A DNA stretch of 64,000 nt. Source: Takakia lepidozioides (taxonomy: Eukaryota; Streptophyta; Takakiopsida; Takakiales; Takakiaceae). How positions within the stretch are numbered: the stretch's first letter is position 1; every line of letters starts with the position of its first letter. Below are positions 23,949 through 36,605 of the stretch, piece after piece. The stretch covers positions 36,100,042 through 36,164,041 of the forward strand of contig CM060734.1 of the NCBI GenBank assembly GCA_030704615.1, in the 5' to 3' direction. The notes beneath the pieces were generated by a model. The model saw only the letters and a program-made list of their open reading frames with translations, was not told the origin of the DNA and did no database searches. The position numbers and the translations under genes were made by a program.

Positions 23949-26797
23949 ATGGATAGAGCCTCGGCTCATTTGGCAGATAAGCAAGAAAGCTGGGGAAGGG
24001 AAGGCGACAGAAGTTCTCTCCTCCGGGGGTTGGGTGGGCCCTCTGGTCTTACAGCGGGAGGAAGTTCCCCTGGGAATGGTGTTTGGCCGCAACGGGAGAA
24101 CGTGACTCTGCATGGGAACCTTGACTATGAACAGCCCTACATGGGAGTGGAGATAGACAGAGGTCGTCTTTCCTTGGAAGAAAGGGAGATCGTTGCCCCG
24201 GAGAGAGAAATTGTAGTGTTGTTGGACACAGATCAGCTGAGGGAAGGGGGCGGGGGAGAGGTAGAGGTGGAAGAGAGGGATGGAGAGGAAGACGAAGGAG
24301 GGGAAGATAATGCTTCGGGAGAAAGAGAAAAAATGGTGGGCGAGGGAGAGGAGGGTGAGCGGAATGATTACTTGGGTGGTGGAAGCAACAAAGCGGAGGA
24401 TAGGGTTTATCGTCCTGGGGTTTGGACCCTGAAAGAAAGTCTCGTTCTCCTAGAAGCCAAGAAAAGGGAGAAGGAGATCCTCTCGGGGTCTAAGCGCAAC
24501 AGTGTTTCTGCAGACGAGAAATGGCGTGCAGTGGCAGAGTATTGTTGGAGCAAAGGGGTGCAGCGATCCAAAGAGCAATGCAGATTCAAGTGGGAGAACA
24601 CCATGCCCGATTTCAAAAAGGTGAGGGAACATGAAGACGACAGAGGGGAGGAGGACAAATCGTACTTTGAGATGGAGAGTTGGCAAAGGAAGCAGCACAA
24701 TCTACCGCCCAACTTAAATAGAGACCTATACACTATAATGGACGAGCTTCTTGTGCGACGGCCACCGAAACAAGGGACCCCTAGCAGTGTGAAGAAAGAA
24801 GTAAGAGAGAAGAAGAAGGAAACTGCTCATATGGATCAGGTGTCAGTACTGGAGGCGGCCGTTGCAGCCCTTCCCTCTGGAGAGGAGGTGCTTGATGAGC
24901 GCGCTATTAGGGATGCTATTGCTTGTAGGGATTCCATAGGAGTAGTAGGGCCAGAGCCTAGTAGGGGCGAAACGCGAGAGAGAAGCGGTGAAGGGCAGAG
25001 TTCTGTGTGGGAGAGGTTTACGCCAGACCCAAAAGGAAGTGCTAGAAAGCGACGTAAAAAAACACACGAGACACGAGAACCTGAAAGAGTGGAGGGGCTT
25101 GAACAAAGGCGGGATGTTGATAGAGGCGGTGTTTCAGCGATCCTCGCAGGATTTCGAGAGGGGAATGGTGCGACCAATGCTGTCAGGCCAGAAGTTCGAT
25201 CGGGATCAGTTCTTATCAGTGAGGTTCCGAATCGAGGAACAGGAGTCCAACTGGTTAGGGTAGAAGCCAACCGTGAGGCAGCGCACAAGCACATGGGTCA
25301 TGGTCGATCTGAAACGGGGGAGAAGAGTCCCGCCAAGAGTAGGAAAAAAACAGGAGCTGCTGCCTCTCCCCCGGAGCAACCCACGGAATTCAATACCACA
25401 GAAAGGGAAGGGGAGAAATCTAGAGAGTATCTAGCGAAAATAGAAGAAAGGAAAGATGCCAGGTATTGCTTAATCCCAATTACAACTTTTGTTTCCTAGC
25501 TCTGTTGTCTGGCTGTTGCTGAGGTATACGTACTCTTCCGAGTGACAATTAGAATGCGGTCTATCATCCAAGGGGTCAAGGCAATCTGCATATTTTACCT
25601 CACTGCAATAGCTTTTCGAAGACTTTGTAGTTCCCCTCACAAACACTGGCTGGGTTGGATGGCCCACTGAAAATTGATTGTAGATGGAAGTGCGCAAGAT
25701 GCCCCTGCCCACAGTCAGCCCTCAGATTGTACATTAGAGATTACAGAGTGAGCACGAATGTGATATGGAATGTGGAAATTTCCACCTGTACATTTTTTCT
25801 TCATTGCCTCTTTTTGTTTGAAATATGGTCCTTTTTACTGGTCGACCGTATACATCCCAAATTGTGTGTCTATGTCAACCCTTCTGTCTAAATGAAGGGT
25901 GAAGTTATCACTGATAGCCTGACCAGTTTGCAATGTTGGATATGGCCTGCGGAAGTGTTTCATTTGAAGAGATCTCCCTACACTCTCTTCGTTTTATGGT
26001 GGTCAGTGGTAGAAAAAGTTCTAATCAACTTGAAACAAGAGTGCTTGCAATTCTTTTGGCCAGCATGTGACATGGTATGTTTGGCTCTCTTTGGTGAGGA
26101 GGAAGGCCCTGGGCTGGAAGTCTTCTGCTCCATATTTGGACATGATTGTTCTGAGTTGCCATGAGAAAAGGTTTCTCTGCAAAATATCTCTGATCAGACT
26201 GGAAATCTAGATATGTATGAGTTGACACCAACAGATAGGCAGGTCGGATTAGGTGACTGATTGCCAAGTATCGCTCAACTCCTATTGGCTTTGAATACTT
26301 GTCATCTCATATGCATCTTATTGTTGTCCACAGTTTTGTTGTTGTATTTTTCATGGATTTGGCCTAGAGCTACTAAATTGATCTTTTGTTCATCATGCCA
26401 GCTCAGTTTGTGTTGTGTAGGTCATTTCACTTGTGTGCAGCCTGTTTGGTACATATTTTTGAACTAATGGATTTGGAAAGCCGAAAAAGGACTAGAAAGT
26501 CTCTCTTATATTTACCATTTGTGAGATATCTTAACTAGCATGTCCGTTATTATTTGCCTGACAAGCTGTTGAAAGAAAATTTTCTATGCATTATTGTGTC
26601 TTCTTCCTCTCATTTGCGTGGTCTGATGACCTACTTTTTACATTCTGCATCTTTTGTGTGCCAGGCATCGAGAGCTGGTAGCACTTGAGAGAGAGAAGCT
26701 TCTGGCAAATAAAGAAGCAATGGCCACTGTTGCCACAGCTCTCAACAATGTGGCAACTGCGTTTTTGAAGATGGCGGACCTGCTGCAGCGGCGCTAG
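23949..26797 (+). CDS. Trihelix (SANT/Myb-like) transcription factor
   Basis: Two exons, 23949-25462 and 26665-26797, join at AG/GTATTG...CCAG/G and keep frame, giving about 548 residues. The frame is also open upstream to 23865, but the ATG at 23949 is the first followed by ordinary coding sequence. Residues about 1-155 are acidic and Gly/Glu-rich. The trihelix domain (about 155-260) starts at PGVWTLKESLVLLEAKK and contains KWRAVAEYCW and QCRFKWENTMPDFKKV, supplying the aromatic residues of the three helices, then a conserved YFEMESWQRK segment. A basic Lys/Arg-rich region follows (about 370-500). Exon 2 encodes a C-terminal helix (LVALEREKLLANKEAMA). The role is nuclear DNA binding; targets are unknown. 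Confidence 0.8.
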
Positions 26798-28005
26798 TCA
26801 AGTGGACAGATACTGATAACTCCCCTGTGGTTTTGTTTTACTCTTTTCTGGCGGGTACTCTAACAGGTTCCGTTTTTGGTTACGTGAGCAATTTTTGTAG
26901 TAAAAAGGCTTTTCTGATTTGTTGAAAATGTTGAATTGCATCTTTTTTAGCAGTTGTGTTCCCAAGGTGTGGTATGATGGCAGTGCTCACTCTCTTTCTC
27001 CTCTCCTTCCCAGTTTTTATCTATTCTCCTTTTCTTGCTATTCATCCTCACCTCATCTTTCTCTCTCATCTGATGAAGTATGTCACTCTCATACCAACTA
27101 AAAGATATTTGTTCAAAGCAGCCATTCAGCACTTGCTTTATGGTTTCACTCGGTCTGTAACTTGCTTGTTGTGCTTGTGCTTGCTATGGTATTGTTGCCG
27201 GATGTTCAGTAAGCCTAGGACCTTTTCTTGGTGAGTAGTGGATGGTAATTCGGATCGCCTTGTGGGAGGTACTTCATTTTGGTCAGTGATGATCCTGAAA
27301 CATCCACAAGCAGCGTTGAGCCTGCTCCTGAGGTTACACTAAACAAGTGTTTCTCTTTGGCACACTTTCTACTTATGTCTTGGTAAACATCCACCTTGTA
27401 CACTAAGTTTGTCCCTAGTTGGAAATTGTTAAGGCCGACACAGTAGGAGGAAGTGAGTGACTTAACTTTAACCAACAACTAACTTCCCTGAAAAGTTTTG
27501 GTTAGCCTGTCAAGTTCTCCAGCAGATTTAATTGCTCAAACGGCCAACTTCTTAGTTTCTCAGTCAAGTACTACATTCCTTACTAGCCTGCGCCTTTTTA
27601 ATTACGTGTCAGAGTTGATGAATTCCCTCATCAAGTCAAATGACTTTCCATACTGTTAAGATCACCAGGAAAATTGTCAGTCAGTCATCCATAAGCTTCA
27701 AGACGTTTCTGCTCGAGTATAAGGTCCCGCTGAGGCTTGAGCAACATCTACAACTTTTGGAGTGTTGTTGAGGTATCACGCCATGTTAAGTACCTAGATA
27801 CAGAGTGTTCCTGCGATATTCTTGCTATATCTTTTGCCAGAAAGCTCTGTGGATGAAAAGTCTTGTAAGTGAATAAAAATAAAATAAAAAGTGAAGCTCA
27901 TTGACTTATATGAGAGTAAACAATGCCTCCTTTGAAGTGGGCAGATGCTGGTTTGTCCTCTGTATGTTAGAGGCCCTGCATTTCATGGCACCACAGGCAC
28001 AATTT
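26798..28005. other. No recognised gene
   Basis: 3' flank of the trihelix gene followed by unassigned sequence. A small plus-strand frame at 26956-27234 is hydrophobic and looks incidental. Confidence 0.45.
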
Positions 28006-28150
28006 AGTTCGCTCTTACCGGGCTCACCCAAAAAATTATGGAGGTGGCTTCCCCACTAGAATGGACCAGCAGGGCCCGTTCTCGAACCCCTAGGTACACC
28101 AAGGTGAGCAAACCAGGAGACAAAATGTGAGCTAGATTCCTTAGGTGGGC
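28006..28150 (-). repeat. Probable tRNA-derived SINE
   Basis: On the minus strand a TAGCTCACATTT A-box-like block near 28133 is followed about 55 nt later by GGGGTTCGAGAAC, a B-box-like T-loop, near 28088. A GC-rich body follows with GGGGAAGCCACCTCC and GGGTGAGCCCGGTAA. The spacing fits a tRNA-derived head. No second copy was found in the window, so the family is unproven. Confidence 0.4.
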
Positions 28151-29322
28151 CAACAAAGACGTAGCATCTTGCTGAGGCCAATGCCATGGGGTGTACCTAC
28201 AGTGCACAGTGGGCGATTTCACCGGTTGTCTTGTGTCGAGTTCGAAAACAAAAGCCCTTGATTCCAAGGCATTCTCAAGAGTCAAGAGTCACAGCAGGCG
28301 CCTCCCAGCATATAGGAACCCAGAGCTTATCAACTTATTACTGGGAAGGAAGTTGTCCGGAAGAGAAAGAGGTACCAATCATGAGTGTGATGATGAGGCG
28401 AAGCAAAGCAACGAGTGAGCGTGATACATGTCATCTTTCGCCGGCGACCGTGCGCTTCTCTTCTGACATGCGCAGCTCTGCAGGACTCCAATCCCTGCGC
28501 AGGGCTTGCACTTGTCGCTTGCAGATGGCCGGTGCCCATCTTCCAAGATCATGCCATGCGCTTGTCTGCAGGCCAGGACTTTCATTCCTGGCCAGACTCC
28601 AGCTCCACAACGATTTTAATGTGCAGCCCTCCGTACTTCCTAGTGTGTTTGTGACGTATGAGAGACTTTGAATGGCACCTTCAGAATTCTTTCTCCTCCT
28701 GTACTGTAGCATTTTGTTTTTCATTGTAGCTAGAGGCTTATTACTGGTTACCCTTAACTATAGGTCATTTGCCTATTGTATCTTCCCAAGTGTGCTGTGC
28801 CTCATCTTTACAGGCCAAACAACATATAATTTTCCCAACATGCCTTTCCCTTTGCGGCAATTGGGCACCAGAAAAGAGTAGGGTCACAAATTCTGTACAC
28901 AAACTATCCTGTAGTTGAAAACGGAGATTACCAAGGTATTTTCTGTAGACTATATATAACCGAAATAACTACTGTGAGTAGGGGTGAGGTAAGATTACAC
29001 ACGTCAACCTCATTAACTCTGTGCGCATGCACAAAAAATTACAAGACTTTTTCCAAGGGCGTCCATATTGCTTTCTCACCCTACCTCTGCTTTTAGTACT
29101 AAGGATCAGTACTAAGGAACAGTACAATTCTTGAAAGATTAGGGTGGACTTCCAATGGTGAGTATGGATATTTGACCAGTAAATTAAGTAACAGTTGCAA
29201 GAATGATGACAAAGGGCTTCCCAAGCAAAGTTGGCTCCATAAGTTGAAAATAGTCTAGTGAAATTCTTCAGTGGTGCTGCCAAATGTAACAAACAAACAG
29301 TGTAGTGCTACAGTAATCGAAC

Positions 29323-32300
29323 TTACAAGTGCAATAGTTGGAAACAGTCAACAGCTGATGGTCTTTGATCTGGGTTAGCTTGCATGCTATGCCGTTGTAG
29401 CTCTCTTAGATTCTCACTGACTGCGATTCCTGATGTCTTGATTAAATAACCAATTGCCCAGATATCCACTTTTACACCATGTCCTCCTTTGGACACTTCA
29501 GGTGCATGGCTTTGGCGATGTAGGTTATGGGGTAACATCTGCAGAGTACCAAAGGGATGAGAAGTGGGTTAGGGGATCAGATTACACCAGGAACTAATGA
29601 GAGCAAGATGCGTATTTGTAACACTACCATTTCTAGAATCCCACGACAGGCTCTGTGAGGACTACAGCAACTATGCCCTGAATGTTATGTCATATTTCAT
29701 ATTCAATGAGTGTATCTCCTTGAACACTCTCATTGGCAAAAGTAAGATGATAGAATGGCCTGAGCCATAACTGACCTGGGGGGCCACACTTCCATCCTCA
29801 AAATCAATTAGAAACCATTCATTTGTTTCTGGTTTCTTCATCACATTTGCCCACCGGATGTCACGGTGCATGAAGGACTGCTGGTGCAAGACAATCAATG
29901 CACTGACCACACATCGAAGGGCTTCGATCAGTTGCTGCAGTGTTGTGGGTTTGATTGGATGTCCTCGTGGCTTGAATATCACTGCCAATTCATCCTCCTG
30001 CTTAGTCCCCAATCACCAAACCACATGCACAAAAAGAAATGGGCATCAGCTTGATCTTCATAACAATCTTCCAGACCCTAAGATACACAGCAGCCCTATG
30101 TTGCGTTTCCAGGCAGAACTGCACAAGGCTTCCAGGTCATATCTGAAGCCCTTCAAAACGTTGGAGGTCCTCTGGAACCCTGGTGAACAAGTTTTGAGTT
30201 ACAGAACTTCTTGCAGATCAAATTGAGTCAGCCGGGGGGGACTAACAGCCCCTGTAATTATTGTTAGCTGTCAAATCCAAATTGTATGCAAGTGTGATGG
30301 AAAAAGGTTGCAGGACGTTACTTCTGTCAGATGGATGTAGTCGGCAAAGGGGATTTTATGACCCAGACACCCATAAATTTGAATCACACTGGCCCACTTC
30401 TCGTGCGTTGGATAAATCTTTTTCACCTGAGTCCGCAAAATCTCAACGACTTTACCATTTCCTCTGTTGATCTTCTCGTAGTCACTGTGTATATGGCTAT
30501 GGCTGCTACACCATTCAGCAATTGTTGTAAGCAACCGTGCAATATTCCAACAAGGAATGAGGGTGCCCATTCGGTCTTGAGGAGTGGACAGGCTAACAGA
30601 AAGCAGATCCGTGCAGATGATGCAATTTTCCAGGTCCTGGCTCAAGGCACAAAATGTCACCTGCAGGGAGGGAGAGAGAGATAGGGGCAGAGAGTCAGAT
30701 ATTTCCAAGGAAATTGTCCTGCTCTGGTTTGAATGTAGTGCGCACTTTAAAGGAATACTAGCTTCTGCAGAACTCACCCATCAGTTGAGACCGTACATGG
30801 CTATGTCTTCTTCAATGGAGGGCTACTAATTGATAATAGCAAGATGTACTCTTCCATGTCCCATAAAGCAAATTCACCTTATGATGTTCAAATAACCCAT
30901 TTGCACCTGCATGCTTGCAGCATGGTAGCCCAAAATATATGGCAGATCTCCATATGTCCAAAGCAACTTGTCCATAAGTCCTCTGGAGGCAGTATCATCC
31001 TCACTGGCAGGCTCTGATTGGTAAAGGCTTTCTTCTCCCCTCCAGACACAGAAGAACTTGATCCCCTCATGCCGAATCAACCCAGTCACATTTGGGCGCA
31101 GCATTTCAGTAGATGAAGCTCCATAGCCAGGATTTCGATCAAACACCATCTCTCCCTCACAAAATGTTTTGACAACTCTGTTGATGCAATCATCCCAGAG
31201 GCCAATGAAAGACTCTTTTGTGGTGCCCACATGTGGTGGGCGGAGGAGGGGTGCAACCACCTGATGGATAAAATCTCTGCAGTCAATCTCCAGTGATGGC
31301 TCGAAGAATGTGTCTTTTCCAGGGGGTAGTTCGTTGTAAACATCTATCTGGACAGGGAACCGGTGCTCTTTTCTGGGGGGGACCTGCAGCCAGGTGGCAA
31401 GCTCCGAGAGGGGTGGAATGGAAGGGGCTTGGGTTTTCAAACTCCCCAGGAATAGCTTGGTTCGATCAGGCAGCGCTGTGAGGTTTGCTGCACAGAATCA
31501 AAGCACTTTACAATGATCCTCAGTATTTGAGATGGCTTGGGTTTTGCCATTTTGTATACATTGCATCCCATTAGAATGACTCTAACAATCCATCTGGAAA
31601 AAAGTGCAATAATGACAAGGGCAACATGCTATTAACCTCAGTGACTAGATTCATCCTCTTCATGCCCATAATCTGAGGGCCCTGGGTCTGAAACTCAGCT
31701 AAAAATTTCCACTGCGTTCATTTGCACTGGATAAAAATCCTGTACTCAGATTCAGTGTTGATGAAAAGGCAGTTGTTAATACCCCACTAGAAAGCATTCC
31801 ACCACTATTACTGTAGCTCTCTACCATGGGGTAAATCTGACACACATGGCCGCAATTGCACATCCAGTCACACTGTAACAGAAAGGGCAGAATGCAGCTC
31901 CCAGTGTAGCGGGGTTATTGTACTGATGGCCGTACTGTAGAATGCCAGAGGAACCTGCCTAGAGGGGTGGATGCTGAAGCTTTAATCTAAATGTGTACCA
32001 TATGGTTATTAGTTATTAGTTCCAGTTGTATACAATGGTGTCATTACTCTATTGCACATTGGTATGAGGTGAGAAGCCCTATATCCACCAGTTAGCAGAT
32101 TTCCAAAGCATTTTGGTGGTTGATCCCGGACACATTAAGGATCGTGGGAGTATTTGAACCAGATCTAGAGAGAGATGGGGGGTGGCAGGGTATGGAGCAT
32201 ACCAGCTGAATGGGTTGGTGGGGATTGTCCAACTGCAGAAACCCACACATCAACAATTCCATCAAAAAAGGGTGTGCAGGATGCATAGTAAATAGCTTCT

Positions 32301-33413
32301 ACACAGACGATAGGAACAGACGGATTCAAATATTGTTATGGCCACTTGTTCATTCCAAGAAATTCAACTACAGGTCTCTTTGAGTAGCAGCACCACACCG
32401 TTCAAGGTGGTTTGGCAGAACTGGACATAGCTCAATTCGAGTACAAGGAAATTGAAGGAAAACACCTTCCTTAATGGGCTATGACCAACAGAACATTGGC
32501 TTGCCAGCCAGTTCTTATTTGCAACCAGCAGCTTAGGAACAGTGGGGTGGCAAGGTGTGAAGGGATTCCATCCAGACAGGGTCTGTCTACCGATGCTCTA
32601 CCCATGTTGTCCACAGGCAATGTCAGACTTGATTCAGATAGTCCACAGATTGAGATAGGCAGACTTGAGGACATATCAAGTGAGGAAAGGATACAGTGGA
32701 GATATATTTCTTGTTCTTCTGACCAATACAAATTGGGATGAGAGATATTACTGCATGCTCAGACAGTCTCATCTGTATCTGAGGCCTTTCATTAGAAGAC
32801 CAGGTTACCTGATCTATCTCCAGGCAGCATTTCACTAATTTCACCGGCTTATTTTGGGACAGCTTTTCAGTCTGTTTTGGAAATCTCATTCCTAACTTTC
32901 TTTTGGTCCCATAGGCTCTTTAGATCTATAGCCGTAATAGATATTTTTGTCTTCTTCACTACCCACATAGACTCCAATTCAACAAACTCAGCAGAAGGCA
33001 TGACACACGAAAACTCACAAGCCTACCAGAATTGCGCCTGCCCAAAACCCTCAAAATCTGCCCAGGAACAAATGTATCAGTTGAGAACCCCCGCAACGGT
33101 CCTTCCTCAAATGCTTCGATTACATTGCCTGTCCAATTATCATCCAAGAACACCAATTCATTGGCATTGAAAAAATTTACATTCTCCAGCCTTAACCGCC
33201 CATGGTCATTGTCTCCGTCCTCTCCCCATAATTGGAAGCTTTCATCCCAGACCATCTTCACCTTCCCAATCCGTCCCAGGGAGGTCCCTCTTCTCTTATC
33301 TGATCCTTGCTGCAATTTGGCCCCTCGAGTCTCTGGGATTCTGCCTTGCGGAGGGGCTGCAAACAACACCACACTGCCCAATCCCAGATCAGAAGACGAG
33401 TTTTCTGCTCTTT
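29323..33413 (-). CDS. Protein kinase-like gene, multi-exon, possible pseudokinase
   Basis: Supported exons are about 33413-33027, 31487-30907, 30660-30322, 29997-29776 and 29538-29323. Borders are good GT-AG (for example CAG/GTCAGT at 29776, ACAGAA/GTAACG at 30322) and phases fit from 33027 through 30322. The N-terminal exons encode acidic, Trp-rich sequence of no known fold and a helical region ending GYHAASMQ. The C-terminal exons hold kinase C-lobe features: catalytic loop HRDIRWANVM, LIDFEDG in place of DFG, HAPEV like APE, DIWAIGYLI for helix F, and the late Arg in DQRPSA. The N-lobe and hinge lie in 30250-30030 (QFCLETQH...VMKIKL), where in-frame stops and a very short intron make the model uncertain. 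The final stop overlaps a GTAAGT donor-like site, so a further exon is possible. The closest match I can suggest is the kinase module of Crinkler-like proteins, from memory and weakly. Confidence 0.6.
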
Positions 33414-33499
33414 TCCTGTACAACCAGAAATCATAAATGTAACAACATTGACATGATCTTGAACCCGCTTCAACCTATGCAATTGATCCAACCTGACTC

Positions 33500-33590
33500 T
33501 ACATGGTGCTTCGAACACGAGCCGGCCAGCTGCAGCATGGACAGAATGGAATGGAATGGTGCTTTATAACGTCGGCGGAAAGCTCATAGA
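33500..33590 (-). promoter_or_regulatory. Possible core promoter of the kinase-like gene
   Basis: A TATAAAG box on the minus strand (about 33570-33564) lies some 150 bp upstream of the first supported exon, followed by sequence with an ATG near 33542. The position suits a TATA promoter. The first exon itself could not be fixed. Confidence 0.35.
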
Positions 33591-33858
33591 GCTTATGGGA
33601 CAAAATGGACAGAGAAAATAACCAAGGCCTAAACTTGCAGCTGCTCTCGGGCAGAAGGGAATAGAAGAAAGTATATGTATGGGCGTTCTCGGGTGAAAAT
33701 CAGAATTGAAACTGCAATCTATTCTCAAGACAACTCCATTTCAAATCTGCAGTTCCACCCACAAGATAGGTCTTCAAGTTGGCCACCAGAAGGGGCTTTA
33801 GCCGTCGATAAGGCAGACAAGAGCAAGAAGACCAAAGAGAGAGAGAAATTTGCTAGGT

Positions 33859-35748
33859 TCACTCGAGGCCCAGAGAGAGAAAGATACCTTTGCTTAAATC
33901 CTTACAGACAGGTTTTGGAGAGTCCTTGGGCCCATTTTTCCAGGGCACACGGAGACCAACACTCCTGGTTGATTCACCCCGAGACATGCGGGGGGGAAGA
34001 GGAGGCCGTCTGTGGACCATAATTTGTGCCAATTCCTCGTAGACTTCATCATCAAAAGAAGCAGGCAAGCGGTAACATTTTCTTTCATAAGCAGAAAGTT
34101 TGAAATAGCTTTTCCCCACCTCCTGCCTCTCAGTCCCCCTCTCCCACTCGTGAACCTTCCGAAACTCCCCCAGCATATTGTCCCACTTTGTGGCTGCAAT
34201 TTTTGCATCGCGTCGCACCCCATTTTCTTTAAGAAATTTGGCAACTTCTTGGTCTTTTTCTGATCGGGCTTTAGGTCTCACCAGTGGCTCTGTTGAATAT
34301 TCAAATGTGAGGGGGAAGCCCAAGCCTTACAAACAAAGATATGACCTGAAGCAAGCAAAGTGAGCTCTAACCTAGAGCTACATTACAGAACGTACGCATG
34401 GGATTGCCGATAGAACTTTGCAAAAAACTCAAAAGCCCGATCCCAGATGCTTTTTGTTTATGAAGGATAACCCCCTCCCGCCATAATCTTATTGCAAGCA
34501 ATGCAGGAAAGTAACCCAATCTTTTGAGCTGGGATTTGGAGTAAGTATTATGGGTGTAAATCAGTAATCAGACTACAAACATGTCGTGCTGACACAAAAG
34601 GGAGGAGGATTTGACAGTTTTGTCTTGTGTAGAAGTGGTTTGCACATGGGGCGCTCACCATCACTGTCACCATCAAGTTTTGTTGATTCCCCGCAGATCT
34701 GAAGCCGCCAAGCCTTGGCGAGCCACAACATTTCACGTGCTTTCCAAACAGGAGACACGTACTTTCCCTTCCGCAAAGTTGGCATTGCCTCCAAACTGTC
34801 GGAGGACCTTTGTGAGACTGAAGGAGGTGCATCCCCCTGCGATATAGAGACTGAAGTGAAAGGGGAAAGAGAGGCGACAGGAGACGAGATAGTAGTAGGG
34901 AGAGAGGGAGGGGAAGCCAAGGGTGTTGATACCGCGCGAGGGGGAGTCCGGGTGGGTTGAGCCAAAGGCAGAGTAGAAGAAGACATCCCAGCGGGCAGTT
35001 TAGGAGTGGGAATTTCATTAAAAACTCGAGTGCTTTCGGGAGAGGTAGCAGCAGTTTGTGTGGTAAAACTTTCAGGGATGAGGATGGAAGGCCGGATTTC
35101 GTTTTTCTGGAGAGAAATAGTACTGTTTTGAGAAGGAAGCATAGTGTTTCGAGAAAAGACTTCATTGTCTGGTGTGGAAGAGGACATCCCAGATTTATGA
35201 GGAAAGGTATTCTCCGCAATTTGGTTGCAACGAATCCCAGTGACTTCCATCACAACCTCCGTGGTCTGGGATAGAGCCTCCGTAACTGAAGAGTTTCCAT
35301 CAAAATCTAGCATAGGTATCTCTTTTGTTGGCAAAGAACCTCCAATTGAAACTTCAGGAGATGTCCTGCCAGCCTGATGATCTACCAAGTAGCTGCCGGT
35401 ATTCCCACGACCGCCATGGTTTCGGACTGGAGGGATTGTAAGAGGGGCGAGGAAAGGAAGGGAAGGGGGGGAAGAGAAAGAGGAGAGAATATGAGACGGG
35501 GAGAGAATTGGAGGATAACAGGAGATGGTTCCCAGAGGAGCCCATGTGGATCCATCAAACTTTCCTCTTTTTGCTGGGGGAGAGTCTATCCTCGGAAGGG
35601 ACGCTGCAGTCATGAATGGAGATGGAGTGGGATCAGGAGATGTAGGTGGTGAGCTGTACTCAGAGGTTGCTTTTGTATAGGCTTGTGTAAAAGAGGCATC
35701 TAATGGGGGCTCTATTTTTGAGGCCAACAACTCTCCAGTTTCTTCCAT
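33859..35748 (-). CDS. Trihelix (SANT/Myb-like) transcription factor
   Basis: Two exons, 35748-34659 and 34289-33859, join through GATG/GTGAGC and TTCAACAG/AG and keep frame, giving about 506 residues. The ATG at 35748 is chosen because the frame upstream lacks a nearby ATG and runs into a splice-like tract. Residues 1-330 are Ser/Thr/Pro-rich and probably disordered. The trihelix domain is split by the intron: helix 1 is YVSPVWKAREMLWLAKAW in exon 1; helices 2-3 contain EVAKFLKENG and KIAATKWDNMLGEFRKV in exon 2. A YFKLSAYERK segment follows that matches the equivalent region of the plus-strand trihelix gene 8 kb away, so the two are paralogues. A possible donor (AAAG/GTATCT) near the stop leaves room for another C-terminal exon. 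Confidence 0.75.
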
Positions 35749-36504
35749 CTTCTTTGATTTGACTGTGCCAGCCAGTAGCAAAGGCTCGAATCGTTTCTGT
35801 CGGAGGATTGCCTTAGCCTTCAGTCTATCACTTCTGGAAACCCCAGTTTCAGAGATGATGCATGAATGAAGGATGCTCCTTGAGTTATGGTTATTTCTGA
35901 GCGACGTCACTCTTGCAGGTTGTGTTCAGAAAGAATCAAACTTGCTGATTGAGCACTGGATGCATCGGTCTCTTATGAAAGCAGGTGGCTCGGTGCTCCC
36001 TGTGATTGCCTACTAATTCTCAGAATCTGCACAAGGTCTTGTCACACTCGAAGACAAGTTTGATGTGTGACAGATATTGTCTCCATCGTCTGGATTGGTT
36101 TATATCAACAAAAGCCATGAGAAAGAAGAGGGAAGAAAGAGTGACAAGAGAAGAGGCAGCAGGCAGGAGAGTAACAAGACCAGCGGGGTGGCAGCGTTGG
36201 CTCAACTGAAGGGGCCAAGAAACATTGTCTTGTAACAGAAACCCAAGTCAGAGATCAGCCACCTCTCTCCCTCCCACAACAGGACCTCTGCATTCGGTTG
36301 GCGCTGTGCAGTCTGTTGGGTGGGTTCTTGCCTTGCAGGCAACCGCCCCCCAAACCAGACTTGATGACTGACTCGGCTCCTTCAACACAAATTAACTGAA
36401 AAACAACCATTCATTTTGTTTATTTATTTGTTTTTATGAAAAAGAAAAACCACAAAAAAATTATCCTCTCACTATCAAGGGCCCTAAAAAAAAGGGGGGG
36501 GGGC

Positions 36505-36575
36505 CTGATTTGTGAGCTGTCGCTCCCAGGTGTTTCCCTTTCGCCCAAAAATAAAAAATAAAATAAAAAAGAAGA
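36505..36575 (+). repeat. 5'-truncated LINE 3' tail, copy 2
   Basis: CCTGATTTGTGAGCTGTCGC and a TCCCAGGTGTTTCCCTTT block are followed by an AAAATAAAAAATAAAAT tail. The block is the same as at 933 (plus) and 50.1 kb (minus), where it ends a LINE fragment. It is preceded by A and G homopolymer runs. Confidence 0.55.
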
Positions 36576-36605
36576 ACAACCACTATGAGACGCCCTGTCC
36601 GAAAT

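Noticed and set aside
28186-28671. 161-codon plus-strand ORF
   Set aside because: The translation is rich in Cys, Ser and Arg without domains, it overlaps opposing frames, and it begins next to a SINE-like repeat.
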